Shown: one piece after another, positions 42,853-53,925 of the stretch
Layout: every line of letters begins with the position of its first letter
How positions within the stretch are numbered: position 1 is the stretch's first letter
Source of the DNA: Acanthococcus lagerstroemiae
Taxonomy: Eukaryota > Arthropoda > Insecta > Hemiptera > Eriococcidae
Direction: 5' to 3'
Assembly (NCBI GenBank): GCA_031841125.1
Contig: CM063106.1
Span: 15,252,001 to 15,316,000, forward strand
DNA: 64,000 bases
Made by a program: the position numbers and the translations under genes
The notes under the pieces: model-generated
What the model saw: only the letters and a program-made list of their open reading frames with translations
What the model was told of the DNA's origin: nothing
Databases searched by the model: none

Positions 42853-44190
42853 TCAAAAAGGCGAAGAAACAGCGATATTTCTAGGAAATAAGTTCGAGGC
42901 CCAGCGTTCCAACTCCGTATGTTGAATTATATGAACTACATATGGTCTCTCTTTTTCAGGATAAAGAGGAGTTCGAAGAGAAAATGAAATCCTCTGGGAA
43001 AACCTTAAGAAGTCATAACCGGTTTCAACCTCTCCCCCTCGTTACTAACTCTTTCCCAGGCACGAATCCGTTCTGAAGTTCAACTACAGCCACAATCGGT
43101 CATCTAGAGATACTCCACCTAGCTATTCTTTTTTGCAAACTAATCTCACCGGCGATATAGCTCATTCCAATGGCCGCTCGAGATAAACTGTATTTAGAAC
43201 ACGACGTTCAAAGATATGCCCGGTTTGCCGAAGGCTGGAATGGCTGGAATAGCTTGCACGGTGCGAAGGCCTTGGGCCCGAAATTGTACCCATGTAACTC
43301 GATTATTTCTCACTTTCACGCGCTATTAACCAAGCGGAGCGTTTTATGAGACGCACGGACGCACTGCCGGAGATGCAGGCCAGGCCCTTCTCGCAGAGTA
43401 CATAAATCGTACGTATAGAAGTTAACGCCATACAACTTGCGAAACTTCGAATCACTTGGCTGAAAATAAAACCTCCCCGAAGTCTTTCAGAAGATAAAAA
43501 CTATGCTCGGAAATTATGTTGGTTTATCGGAAAAAGGTCGCCAGTAAAGCGAGTGCAGTTAAATTGATTGCGTTAACCCGCCGAGAATTGGCCATGTAAT
43601 TTAATGATAAGATAAAAATTTTATGGAAAACGAAAAAACAGTCCCTCCTCAGTGCTGAGCCGAGAATACGGAACCGTCGATAAATTAATTCCGTTTTGAC
43701 GGGCCGGCGAGAAAATGAAAGCTGAAACCAAAGATACCGAAGTTGATATTTGATTTCGTTATTGGCTACATGGCTGCAGTTAGCTGATGGTAAGCTTTAA
43801 GTACGTTCTCAGGAGGCTGTGGCCTGGATATTATTCAACTTGACAGCTCTGTTTACGTTTAAGAATTATTTGTTAGAAGCTCAAACAGAATCGAAGTTTT
43901 CTCCGTGAAAATTACTAAATCGTACCATACAAATTTAAAATATGCTTAGTGATAGCGTCAAGCTTGCTGGATAAAAATTTAGAACATATTGCTTTTTTCA
44001 TCTTCTGGAACTGAACCTTAGAGCAGAAATAGTTCGCACAAGGTTATGCTGGTTGCTAATTTGAAAAATACCAAAAGTTTTTTTAGAATTTTGCCAAATT
44101 TTGTGGATCAATTTGTTTCCTTTGAATTTTCCGCATCGATTAACTCGACAGATATTGCTTTTATTTTGAATGAAAATACGCCTCTGCTTA
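42853..44190. other. Stretch without recognisable gene
   Basis: About 1.3 kb of mixed composition, somewhat GC-richer at 43100-43420. No repeat pair or coding signature was found. Confidence 0.5.
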
Positions 44191-44191
44191 T

Positions 44192-44408
44192 TGGTTGGCC
44201 GAGTGGATAGCACACTGGTCTTGGAATCTGGAGGTCTCGGGTTCGAGCCCATGTAGCAACTCGCTAAATTTCGACCTTGGCCAGTTTTTCGGCAACAAGA
44301 GAAGAAGGCTAAGACAGCCCTAACAGTCTCTCCGACGTCTCTGTGGTAAAGGGCGGATTCCAGGGCTCGGGTTGAGAGCAAAAATGAAAAAAAAAAACAC
44401 AAAAAAAC
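44192..44408 (+). mobile_element. tRNA-derived SINE, copy 4
   Basis: Complete: head TTGGCCGAGTGGATAGCACA, B box GGGTTCGAGCCCATG, body AACTCGCTAAATTTCGACC, TTGGCCAGTTTTTCGGCAAC, CAGCCCTAACAGTCTC and tail CAGGGCTCGGGTTGAGAGCA followed by an A-rich end (44386-44408). A good reference copy for the family. Confidence 0.85.
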
Positions 44409-45330
44409 AGAGAGGTCAATATGAAGACTTTGTCTAAGGTTTTCATTGAAGAATACAGAAATATTTAAAAACCCATTTAAAAATCGCTCATAGAAAATAA
44501 TAAAAATTATATTTTCCCTCTGAAAGTATAGACCAGAGTCGAGCCAACTTTCGGGGCTATAATTCGTATTCAGAGGGGGAAAGATTTATACTTCTGAACA
44601 GTCAGTTCGCTATCGAATTTCAGGATAGTTCACACCCTTACATCAATGAAAGCGATGATTTTTAAACTCTACTAGTACATCCAGAAAGCCCAATAAAAAA
44701 GCAAATTTATCTGAAAGGAATTACCTACATGAATGTTTGAAAAGACTATAGTTCATTACCCATTCACCAACTTATTTGTGAAAAAGGTTAGAGGAGACTT
44801 GAAACGAGCTATCAACTCGTCACAAATCCTAAATAGAAGAAACATTGACTTATTCACAGGACTTTCCAAAGAAAATCTGGTCCCGGAAGAGAGTACGGAA
44901 TGAAAACAAGTAAAATTTTATAAAATCGAGAAAATATAGACATTTGCAAACCCTGCCAGATGGAAAAATCCGGTCTCTCCAAAAAAGCCCGGCCTATGGA
45001 GAAGTTTCCCTCCCTTCTCTCTTATTAGGTTTGATTATTCATTCCAGTTAACACACTGTATTCCTAATCTTCACACTTGTATTCAATGGCGATAATTTTT
45101 GTTGAGGGTTGGGGCAGAGCGGGTAAGTGTTCCTACTGGGAAAGTTGCACTTAATATAAATTTGTCGATCCTGAACCACAGTAGTATCAGATCGGTGTAG
45201 GAGATACAAAGGTAATATAGGCACAAAGTATTATTTGTATTTTTCTTTTGCTCCTATTTCAGTAACAAAGAAAGTTTTCAATTTCCTTGCTCAACAAAAG
45301 AAATATCGACAACAATATCCCCTTCTTCTC
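44409..45330. other. Stretch without recognisable gene
   Basis: AT-rich, no ORF with a motif, no repeat partner noticed. Confidence 0.5.
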
Positions 45331-45556
45331 TCTTTTTTTCCCTCTAAATTTTACTCTCAGCCAGAGCCCTGGAATCCGTTCTTTCGAGCATTATTTCAGA
45401 GACATCGGGGAGGCTGTTGTCAAGGCTGTCGTAGTCTTCTTCTCATCTTGCCGAAAAACCGGCCTAGGTTGAAATGTATCGAGTTGTACGTGGGCTCGAA
45501 CCCGGGGCCTCCGGATTCCGAGACCAGTGCGCTATCCACACGGCCAACCAGACTCC
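45331..45556 (-). mobile_element. tRNA-derived SINE, copy 5
   Basis: Minus orientation: head TTGGCCGTGTGGATAGCGCA, CTGGTCTCGGAATCCGGAGG, B box CCGGGTTCGAGCCCACG, body GATACATTTCAACCTAGGCC and GGTTTTTCGGCAAGATGAG, tail AGGGCTCTGGCTGAGAGTAA then a purine-rich end. Confidence 0.85.
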
Positions 45557-45871
45557 TAAAACTCAGACCCCTTCATCCCCTTCGCAAAGAGAAGTAAAGA
45601 TTATTATCACTCGATGTTCAGCTCTCACCTACAAAATAGAAACGAATTTCTCATTTTTAAAAGGAAAGTAGCAATTCTCATTTCTCAAAAAAGAAGGGGA
45701 AAAAAGTGCGATTGCTGTACGAAAGGAAATTGTTGTTACATTGATATGTCATCCGGTGTTGGGGATTTAAAAATTGTTTGAAATATTTTAGTCCATTTTT
45801 TAGTCCATTCAATATTTTAGTTCATTTTCTGGTCCTTTTTCTAAATTTGTGAATATTTATAACGAAAACAG

Positions 45872-46087
45872 AATTTATACTAATTATTACAAAAAGGCAC
45901 ATTGCTCCAAAAATCAATCTATTGAATTTTTTAATCACAAACACGACGTTTCGACACTCGTCGTCATAGTTCATACGTGTTTTGTTCCCCGATGATGGCA
46001 GCGAGTGTCGAAACATCGTGTTTGTGATTAAATAATTCAGTAAATTGATTTTTGAAGCAATTTGCCTTTTTGTAATTAGTATAAAAT
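45872..46087. mobile_element. MITE with arms of about 95 bp
   Basis: AATTTATACTAATTATTACA at the left pairs with TGTAATTAGTATAAAAT at the right. Pairing continues through AAAAAGGCA, GCTNCAAAAATCAAT, AATCACAAACACGA and GTTTCGACACTCG to a centre of about 40 bases. Total 216 bp, nearly all foldback. Confidence 0.8.
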
Positions 46088-48896
46088 CGTTCTCCTCTGC
46101 TTTACTAATATGAAAACAGTTTTTTTTCCCCCATTGCAACATAAAATATAACCTTTCACACTTCTGGGCTCTGGAGGGAGAGAGTCTCGAAGTCACCCGA
46201 ACCAGTTGCCTAGTTAATATTTTATTCTGAGAAGTGAGAACATCTACAACTTGAACAGCTATCAAGTTCCTTCATCAGTGCATCATTCTTCATACAAACA
46301 TCTACATCCTCCAGTTAGGAGGGAAGTCCATGACATAAAGTTGATGTCTGGTCATCGTATACTTTCTCCCCTTCTCAGTCAACTGAATACAGTACAAAAT
46401 AGAAGAGAGACAGGTTGTACAGGAGAAAATAAGAAATAACAAAATAATTCTCAGTTTCTCGCAGTTATCCTCAGTTTTACTGATTCTACTGGGTTTTACT
46501 AGTACTGGAACACTCTTCTTGAGTTTGTCTATCCAGGTATCTACATATAGCCAAACTCAAGAATAGCGTTCCTGGTGAGCAAAGATGTTCCATAAACCAT
46601 AACCCTCTCGGAGGACTTGTGCCCCATGCTGTCTACCAATTTAGTCAGTCCGTATCATTGGGGACACTAGCGTCCCTAGGTACAGTTTTATTGCCCATTA
46701 CTTCAATTCGGTCTATTTGGTATAATTTTTGCAATATACATAATATGGCAACAATGCTTTTTTTTGAGGATTTTTTGGTCCTTTTTGTTCTGTTTCTTTT
46801 TCTTTGGTCCTTTTTTTGATGATAAACTGGTGCATTTTCACAAATTGAATCTTGCAACACTGGGCGTCCAGGCGACCGCCTGGACACGCATACCAACATT
46901 CCAGCGTGTTCTCTAGTCGTCTGTTCTCGGTATCTCTCGGAATTTTTCAGGTCGGCTCTAGTCGAAACGTGATGGAACGAATGAGACCGCGTAAAGAGGA
47001 ATATTATGCAACTCCATGACGATGGTAACAACGTTTTTCTGCTGAATTTTTCCCTTTCGTGACGCGAGTCATTGACATACCCATGTCGAAAAAAGAAGAA
47101 AAAAAAAGAAAAAATAGTAATCCTTCTTCTTTGACAAAATGTACAATTTTTTTCACATTCTTAAAAGACGTAGCTTGATCTCTCGTTTTTAAAAAAAAAA
47201 AAACTTTAAAAGAAAAATGTTTTTTTCCTCAAGTCAAAAAATCTTTGTTCCCTTCTTCGAGAAGTGAGATGCAATTTTGTTCTTTTATTTTGGGAACAAT
47301 GAAAAAAACTTCGTTTTGTTCTATTAGAAAATTCGAAAATTGTTCGTTGACTTATTTGAATGAGACAGACTTTCGTTTTCCTCTTTCAGAGCCAGACGAA
47401 ACTGTCTTTTCATTTCTGACTGAGTGTGATTTTCTTCCTTTATTAATTGGTAAAACGAAAAGCTCGACTTATTTTCCCCAATTAAAAAGAACTTTATTTT
47501 ATGAGGTACATCAATTTTTTTCATTTATCAGATGAAATAATAAATATATAAAGAGACAGAATTAGACATATGAAGGTATAATAGTTGACATGTCATTATG
47601 TTTTATCCGCTGGACTTTCTTGAGGGGGGGGGGGGGATGACGCGAGAGTGATGAGTTGTCAGGTGTGCACATAATGAAAGAAATTTCTTTATCAAAGCAA
47701 AAAACAAACAAAGCCAGGAGAATGCACTTTTTTTGTTGATAACACCTGGATAACTTATTTTGCAAGGAGTCCAAATTGATTGATTTTACTGATTCAGCAT
47801 TTAGACCGTAACCGTAAATAGCCAATTTGGAGTAGGAGGGGGTGCTGACAAGCACCAAAATAATACTAAAATTGCTTTCACTCGTATAGTTTCCAGTTTT
47901 TTTTTTTTTTTAGGGGGCTTTCAGAGAATTTAGGGGCTAAGCCCCAATGTCTCCCAATTTGCGTCTATGTTCGAACTATTCCAAGAATGTGCAGGCCCTA
48001 GGTTCAGTATGGATCCCGCTCACTTCCTATTCTTGACATTGTGGCTCTGTTAATCTCAAACTCAATTTATATTGATAAAAATGTAGCTATGCCTAGCATT
48101 TTTCAAATGTGGTTATAGATAGTACTCTCGAAATTAAATCAAAACTGGACAAGCTGTGTCTGGCTTACCTTAAATATTAAACGGGCTATGAAAGTAAACA
48201 TTTATGTAGATTTTATTCATGTACAAATGTTGTGATCCGAGTTTCTGTCCTCGTGTAGTTTCTTCAATATTGAAAACAACTGCATTTTTTCGTACCACTT
48301 TTTGTCTTTTTTGAAACGTTTGCCCAAATTATACATATTTGAAAATCAAATTTGGGGCGCGAATTCGCTGTAATCCAAATTTCGAAGTTTTGTGACTCCT
48401 TACATGTGAGAATAGGCAATTCATTCTTCTACTTCTTCAGGCGCCATATTTGATGCCGGAAGTTGGCAGTCGCGGTTTCTGACGCGCGACTCTCTTGATC
48501 AGGTTAGTCGAGGTAGTTTGCCGTTGCATTCCCTAAGGTTTTGTTGCGTTAGAGTTCTCCTTCTTTGTGCCGAAGAATGAGCAGCTGCAGTTCGCTTATC
48601 AGCCACGTGTTTCACGACGTGAAGTACGCTATCTACGATGTGCACACACACAGTACCAATATTTCTGATCTCGTGGTAATACGCCCTGCGATTGTAATGC
48701 CCTCTCCGTGTGAACTGGTAAGGGTTACAGGACGCGCTATGTTTCCACTTCGATTAATACTATTAGTATCAGCAGGAAAAGTATCTCGTGTCTGTTGACG
48801 AATCCGTGGACCCGAATTTGAACTGATGTCGAAGGCGAAAGAAGAATTTCGAATAAGCATTGCATTACAAACGTGATCGCTTCAATTAATGTGCCT
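46088..48896. other. Long stretch without recognisable gene
   Basis: About 2.8 kb. A short hairpin (TCTTGAGTTTG / CAAACTCAAGA) lies at 46516-46566. The segment 48430-48800 is GC-richer and includes GCGCCATATTTGATGCCGGA, reminiscent of TATA-less promoter motifs, but there is no downstream coding sequence to back a promoter call. Several homopolymer runs (A, T, G) occur at 47100-47240, 47625 and 47898. Confidence 0.45.
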
Positions 48897-49290
48897 GGAT
48901 CCTCTCCTCTCGAATTTGTATTTTTGTATGAATCGTTCTACCAAGCCATTTCCTGCGTAGCACGATTCCGGTGTCTAACACATGTCTTTTGTCTCCTGCT
49001 TACATGTACATCCGACGATCTTTTCAAAACCACGTTCTTTTTCTTTAATTCTCTGGACTCATTCTCGTTTCTCTACAATCGGCCAAGTAGGGCATTCATT
49101 CAGTTTTCAGTTTACGTTCAGTAGCTCAGTACATCCGTTCAGATACAGTACAGGCACAGTCTAGGTTTAGCACTCTTAATATCTGTTTTTTGTATTTGTC
49201 AATACTCGCACTTTATATGCTTGCTCTTGCTGTTTGACTTCGGATGCCTTCGCTGCGGTCCGAATTAACCCCTTCTTTTCTCTCAAACAA
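48897..49290. repeat. Interspersed repeat family A, copy 3
   Basis: TCCTCTCCTCTCGAATTTGT, TTTCCTGCGTAGCACGATTC, ACATGTCTTTTGTCTCCTGC, CGATCTTTTCAAAACCACGT, CAATCGGCCAAGTAGGGCAT, CAGTTTACGTTCAG and then GATGCCTTCGCTGCGGTCCG align with copy 2 in order. Same orientation as copies 1 and 2. Confidence 0.65.
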
Positions 49291-49991
49291 ATCCCGAAAA
49301 CTCTGCATATGCCTCAGCTCGTGTATTTCGTAACATAATCTGTGGCTTATTAATTTCAACTCGCTAGTGAATTCTTCTGCATCCCCAAACGGTGCAGTAA
49401 TTCAAATTTTATGACATTTTATACGAACCAACCTACTTATGTCCGACGGATACCTACATCGTTCATGTATAAACATAATATTCTTGAAAACTGAAACTTT
49501 TGTTGCTCTCACTGCCTCATAACAAAAACTATAAATCTAATGTGATACTGCCCAACAAGGTCACCAAGTAGGCTTCAAAGTATAGGACAGATTTCACTCC
49601 CCCCTCCCCTGTAAAAACCTGCCTATTTTTCTTTATAACTTATACCTACTACTGCATATCAATTTTTTGCTTACCCTAGAAGTTTTCTTACGATTAGCTG
49701 ATAAAGTTTACAAACTACGAATGTTTGTTTGAATAATTTCTTAAAAGTTTCTTCACGAGTACGCAGCTGATAAAATTTAAATGCTATACTTGTTCAAACA
49801 ATTTAATCCTACGAGATATGATTCTGGAACAACCTCAGACATTATATGTTAAAAGTTAGTATTTCCAATATATCACGCCTACTCGGCCTATTTTTCGAAC
49901 TCCTACAATGAATTCCATTTTTTCAAATTAGTATATTTGCAAGAAAATTGATCTGATGTAGCCGCAAACTAAGAAACTGATTGTTTCAAGT
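49291..49991. other. Non-coding spacer
   Basis: AT-rich, no recognised feature before the outer TIR at 49992. Confidence 0.5.
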
Positions 49992-50094
49992 TATATGTTA
50001 CAGTGAAAGTTGATAATTCGGGGAATGTCAATATGACCAGTGATTATCAACATTGACATACTGTTTTAGATAAACTAGATAATAATTAACTAGA

Positions 50095-50421
50095 TGTGAC
50101 CTGGAATCATGAAATATGCCTCTCGTGCAAAAAGAGTGTTTCGAGATAAACGAGTGTAAAGATGGGATAGTGGTAGTGATGCGCACGTTTCGAATTCTTG
50201 TTCTCTGTCATTCCTGTAGGCCCGTTTCACACCACGCCATGTAAACGGATATTTTTAAACTTTTGACGCAATTTTTGTATGCAATTCGTGGGGAAACTAA
50301 TGAAGATAGGAAGCTGCGATTTGTTTCATTTGAAAGAGCGTGATTTTTTCTATTAGAATTGTCAAGAAAGTTAAGAATGAGTTTTTGACACCAGAGGCAC
50401 ATTTCATGATTCCAGGTCACA
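50095..50421. mobile_element. MITE family B copy 2
   Basis: Termini TGTGACCTGGAATCATGAAA and its complement, in the opposite orientation to the copy at 25577-26137. Internal matches include GTTTATCTCGAAA (complement), TGACAGAGAACAAGAATT (complement) and AGCGTGATTTTT. This copy is uninterrupted. Confidence 0.8.
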
Positions 50422-50589
50422 GATATTGTATACCTACATTAAATAGTGATTATCGACAATCGCTAGCAGCTCGTAAAGAACGTTGATAATTAACGTTACT
50501 TGTATGGAAATCGAACGGTGTGAATGAATTATAGGTACTTTAATCTTATATCTGTGCGGTATATCCGGATACAAGATCTTTCAAATACT

Positions 50590-50843
50590 GCCAAGTGAGG
50601 CTATGTGAGCCATCTGGTTTAATTTGAGCCACGGTGAAATTCTACGAAGAAATGACCCTGGAGCTATCTCGTGGTCGTCCGAAGTACTAACATTTATAGC
50701 TCAGTGTTAGTACTTTGGACTATGGAAGGTAGCTCAGTGTTTAGTACTTTGGACTGCCGCGAGACAGCTCCAGGGTCATTTCTTTGCAGAATTTTGCGCC
50801 GGGGCTCAAATTGAACCAGATGGTTCACATTGTCCATTTGACG
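50590..50843. mobile_element. MITE with long arms
   Basis: Left CTATGTGAGCCATCTGGTTT...GAAATGACCCTGGAGCT pairs with the right AGCTCCAGGGTCATTTCTTT...AACCAGATGGTTCACATTG. Arms are about 95 bp. The centre has two tandem versions of AGCTCAGTGTTNAGTACTTTGGACT. Confidence 0.8.
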
Positions 50844-51255
50844 GTAGGTACCATTCTACTTGAAATTACCAGCAGTTTGTACTGATTATGAGTTAGACAT
50901 TTTCAGTTCTCGACCGGTTCATTCCTTTTGATCGTGAGCTGTACTGTCTTCATTTAGGACATCAGGACACCACGGAGTACTCTATTTAAATTATCAACTA
51001 TATAACGACCTCTCACAGGTATTGTCGATAATCACAAATCATTATCGACATTACATAATGATCAACTTTCACTGTAATATACTTATACATAGACTATTAA
51101 GAGAGCGGGGAGACGTACCAGAGGACCAGCCAAATTAAACTCAATCAAGAAGTAAATATGAATAATTTGCGAACTATCACCGCACAAAGTTACTTCAAGA
51201 GGTCGGGACATTTACTGTTTACAAGTGCAAAGTAATTATTCATGAGCAAACTCAC

Positions 51256-51597
51256 CTCCGCGTACTTGAACGTCGCGGCTGATGATGGAGCCGACCGAAT
51301 TTGAAGCCACACACCGATAAATAGCAGCGTGCACATCTTGACGGTACTCGTCGGCTGAGAATGCGGGAAATACGAGTGTCCCATTCCTCAATATAGATCG
51401 TATGCCGGGTATATCGATCGCCGGACTGCCATCAGTTGTGGTCCATTCTATTCGGGGTGTTGGGTGACCGTCAGCGGTGCAGTCAATCCAGCTACCGCTT
51501 GTGTTCGAGAACTCTATTCTAATCGGGGGCTCCATCAGGAAGTTCGGAGCCCGTGAGTGGTCTTCGTTGTATCGTATCATGTTGCATAATGAATAAC
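51256..51597 (-). CDS. Dscam-family exon, Ig domain 1
   Basis: Minus-strand exon of 342 bp between an acceptor (CATTTGCAG) ending at 51598 and a donor (GTGAGT) starting at 51255; phase 1 at both ends. The 114 residues hold one Ig domain: PNFLMEPPIRIEFSN, then the first cysteine at residue 40 (WIDCTADGHPTPRIEW, tryptophan 52), LRNGTLVFPAFSADEYRQDV and the second cysteine at residue 96 in AIYRCVASNSVGSIISRDV. The order LVFPxFxAxxYRQxVHAxxYxC and GSIISRDVxVR is characteristic of Ig1 of arthropod Dscam (Down syndrome cell adhesion molecule), a neuronal and immune surface receptor. It joins in frame to 22119-22280. The upstream signal-peptide exon was not found. Which Dscam paralogue is unresolved. 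Confidence 0.9.
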
Positions 51598-51659
51598 CTG
51601 CAAATGAAACACCGGTATTACTTCTCGAACTATCTACAGGTGTCTGCCAGTAATGAACA

Positions 51660-53880
51660 GTCAAGAAGAACATTATATTTTAATAAATATAGTGAGCGGG
51701 TGCACAACTGACACAGGCTATAGTTAGTTGTTTCGATGCTAGATGGGCCGTAATTTTTTTTTCTGTGATTTTTCTTTAATTTGTTGAAAATTTTAGCCCA
51801 CTATGGGCCTTAAATGTGACAGGTTGCCAATTAAGCTGGCTTTAAAAATCTTGCAACTTATCGACGTAGAAATTCCTAGGGTCGCTGATGGTTGATGTCG
51901 TATTGGATTTTTCCTCTAGCTTTTTCGTATTTTTGAATTATAAAAAATTACCATTACTATTACGATTATGGGTTAGGTATATAGCATGTGGGTGCACAAC
52001 TGATATCAGTTATAGTTCATTGCTGATGGAGTTCTGGCGGTCCACATTTTCATTTTTCTTGTACGTGATTCTTTACTTTTCTTGTTAGTTCTAACGCCGA
52101 TTTTGGCACCGAGTTCGACATTATACTCTTAAAGAGACAAAATAGGCTTGAATTTCAAAATGAAGTGAAGTATTAGAGTAAGAGTTTCTTGAGTTTTACC
52201 GATTTCAAGAGTTGCGTTAGGTTTTCCATTTAGCCTATATTTGGCTATATTTGTTTCTTCTGGGTATGAAAAGTCAAAGAGAACATCATATTTATTTAGC
52301 GCATGAGTGCACAACTGACACAGGCTGTAATTAGTTGCTTAAAAAGGTAGGATGTGCTGCGGGCGTTCTTATCATGTACTTTTCTTTTAATATTTGGGCT
52401 CCGATTTGAACCTTCAATTCTACAATTTACCCTCACAAAATGAGAACTGACTGGGTGGCGAGAATTAGCTTTTGATCTATCTACATTAAGACAAATACAA
52501 ATAATACTTTGGTTTTAAAAATCGAACGAAGTAAGAAAGTAAAAATTTTTGGCTCACTGATTACGAAAATTTCGTTAGATTTTCTATTGATTCACGATTC
52601 AGCTGTCTTGGCGTGTCTTAATTATGAAATTTCACAAGAGGAACTTTATGAGGGTGTAGCAGATGGGTACATCTCTGACACGGGTTATAGTCCCTTGCTT
52701 AGAGGTCAAGTGGACAACTCTCATGTTCTTCTTGCGTTTTTTGTTTTAATTTATTATTTTTTTCTCACATAATTCTGGGGCTTTGATTCGAATTTTTAGA
52801 TTGTACCTTTCTGGGGTAAAAATGGACTTGACTAAAAATTGAGCGAAGGGTCTAAGTAGAAATTTTTTGGTTAACTCTTTGGCCACAATTTTCTTATTCG
52901 CTTTTGAAAATTCGAAAAATGGGTTATTAAATGTGCTGCAGGTGATGTAAGTAAGCTTTTCCCCAAGTTTTAGAATTTTTGCTGCCCTCTGTAACGATAG
53001 GTGGGCCTGGGATGAATATGTCCTATTAAAGTTTTATGGTGGGATGTAAATACATGTACGTCCCAGTAGTGTTTTACGCTGGAAAAAAGTGATAATAACC
53101 CAAGCAGTGTTGTCTCAATTGAAAAAATTATGAGTGCACTTGAAAGAGTGTGTCGATAACTACGGATTAGCATCAAGTGCATTATTTTTGGGACGTATTT
53201 GTCCCAGTAGTAATTTTCAAGACTTTGGTGGGACATGTATGTCCCGACTGTGATTATAAAGATTCCGTTAGATTTTTCACATAGCCCCAATTTCACCACT
53301 CTTGGTTTCTTCCAACAATGAAAAATTACAAGCAATATTATATATGTTTGCAGTTATAGCATATACGTGTGCTAGTCGGTGGCATAGGGGTCTGAGGGGC
53401 CGTGCTCACGTTTTTCTTGTATCTTATTTTTTACAATTTCTTGACACTTCTGACTCCAATTTGGGCCCCAAATTCTATGTTTTAGGCCATTTTATCCTAT
53501 AGAAACGAGCCTTGAAATATCAATCCATGTATCAAAGTAGGATTTTTTTGAGTCGACCGATTTTAAGAATTACGTTAGATTTATAATTTAGCTTTGATTT
53601 AGTCATCATAGTTCCTTCTTCCAATAGACAGTAACAAAAAAATTATATTTATATAGATGATATAATACGTAGGTGCACGACTGACTCGACCTACAGTCAG
53701 TTGCCTAGAGGTCAGACGGACAGCCTTTTTGTTTTTCTTGTGTGTAATTCGTTATTATTATTATTATTATTATTATTTTTTTTTTTTGTTGATAATTCCA
53801 GTTTTAATTGGGGCCCAAATTCAACACTACGCTGAGAGTACAAAACTGACTTGACTTTAAACATCGAGGAAAAGGTTGAA
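51660..53880. repeat. Degenerate tandem array, unit about 300-350 bp
   Basis: A recognisable anchor (GGTGCACAACTGACACAGGC, TATAGTTAGTTG) recurs at about 51698, 51992, 52306, 52660 (degenerate), 53370 (degenerate) and 53671. Each is followed by TTTTTCTTGTACGTGATT, CTGACTCCAATTTGGGCCCC, a TTGACT...AAAATCGA block, GATTTTAAGAATTACGTTAG and ATTTAGCC...GTTTCTTC. About six or seven units, 20-30 percent diverged by eye. It starts about 60 bases upstream of the Dscam Ig1 exon. The ORFs in it (for example 52509-52772) are by-products. Confidence 0.75.
53753..53790. repeat. (ATT)n microsatellite
   Basis: About nine ATT units followed by a T-run, inside the last unit of the tandem array. Confidence 0.85.
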
Positions 53881-53903
53881 GTTGGAGTTTGTGGTCTCTA
53901 ACA

Positions 53904-53925
53904 GGGACGTACCGATAGGGGGTGG
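53904..53925. mobile_element. Solo hAT-type terminus
   Basis: CAGGGACGTACCGATAGGGG matches the terminus of the hAT MITE at 40652. No partner terminus was found downstream, so it is a fragment or the partner has diverged. Confidence 0.45.

Larger units (their letters stand above)
49992..51081. mobile_element. Outer TIR element hosting two other MITEs
   Basis: TATATGTTACAGTGAAAGTT at the left and the complement of TATATTACAGTGAAAGTTGA at the right pair. Pairing continues over GAT.ATT, AATGTC.ATA and GTGATTATC for about 60 bases. Two unrelated inverted-repeat elements (50095-50421 and 50590-50843) lie inside. Without them the outer element would be about 510 bp. TA may flank both ends. Confidence 0.65.
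22281..51255 (-). other. Inferred 29-kb Dscam intron filled with transposons
   Basis: The two Dscam-like exons lie on the same strand, in the right order and in matching phase, so the sequence between them is inferred to be one intron or the space around alternative exons. It contains most of the LINE, SINE, LTR and MITE insertions listed here. I could not find additional exon-4-like cassettes by reading, but a translated search was not possible. Confidence 0.6.

Noticed and set aside
9277..45560. Functional tRNA genes at the GGCCGAGTGG/GGTTCGAGCCC sites
   Set aside because: No acceptor-stem pairing or CCA-side match, and each head is followed by the same SINE body. They are SINE heads.
46516..46566. 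microRNA-like hairpin
   Set aside because: Only 11 paired bases with a long loop, too weak for a precursor call.
48430..48800. Promoter or 5' exon of a host gene
   Set aside because: GCCATATTTGATGCCGGAAG resembles TATA-less promoter motifs, but there is no following coding exon or conserved frame to support it.
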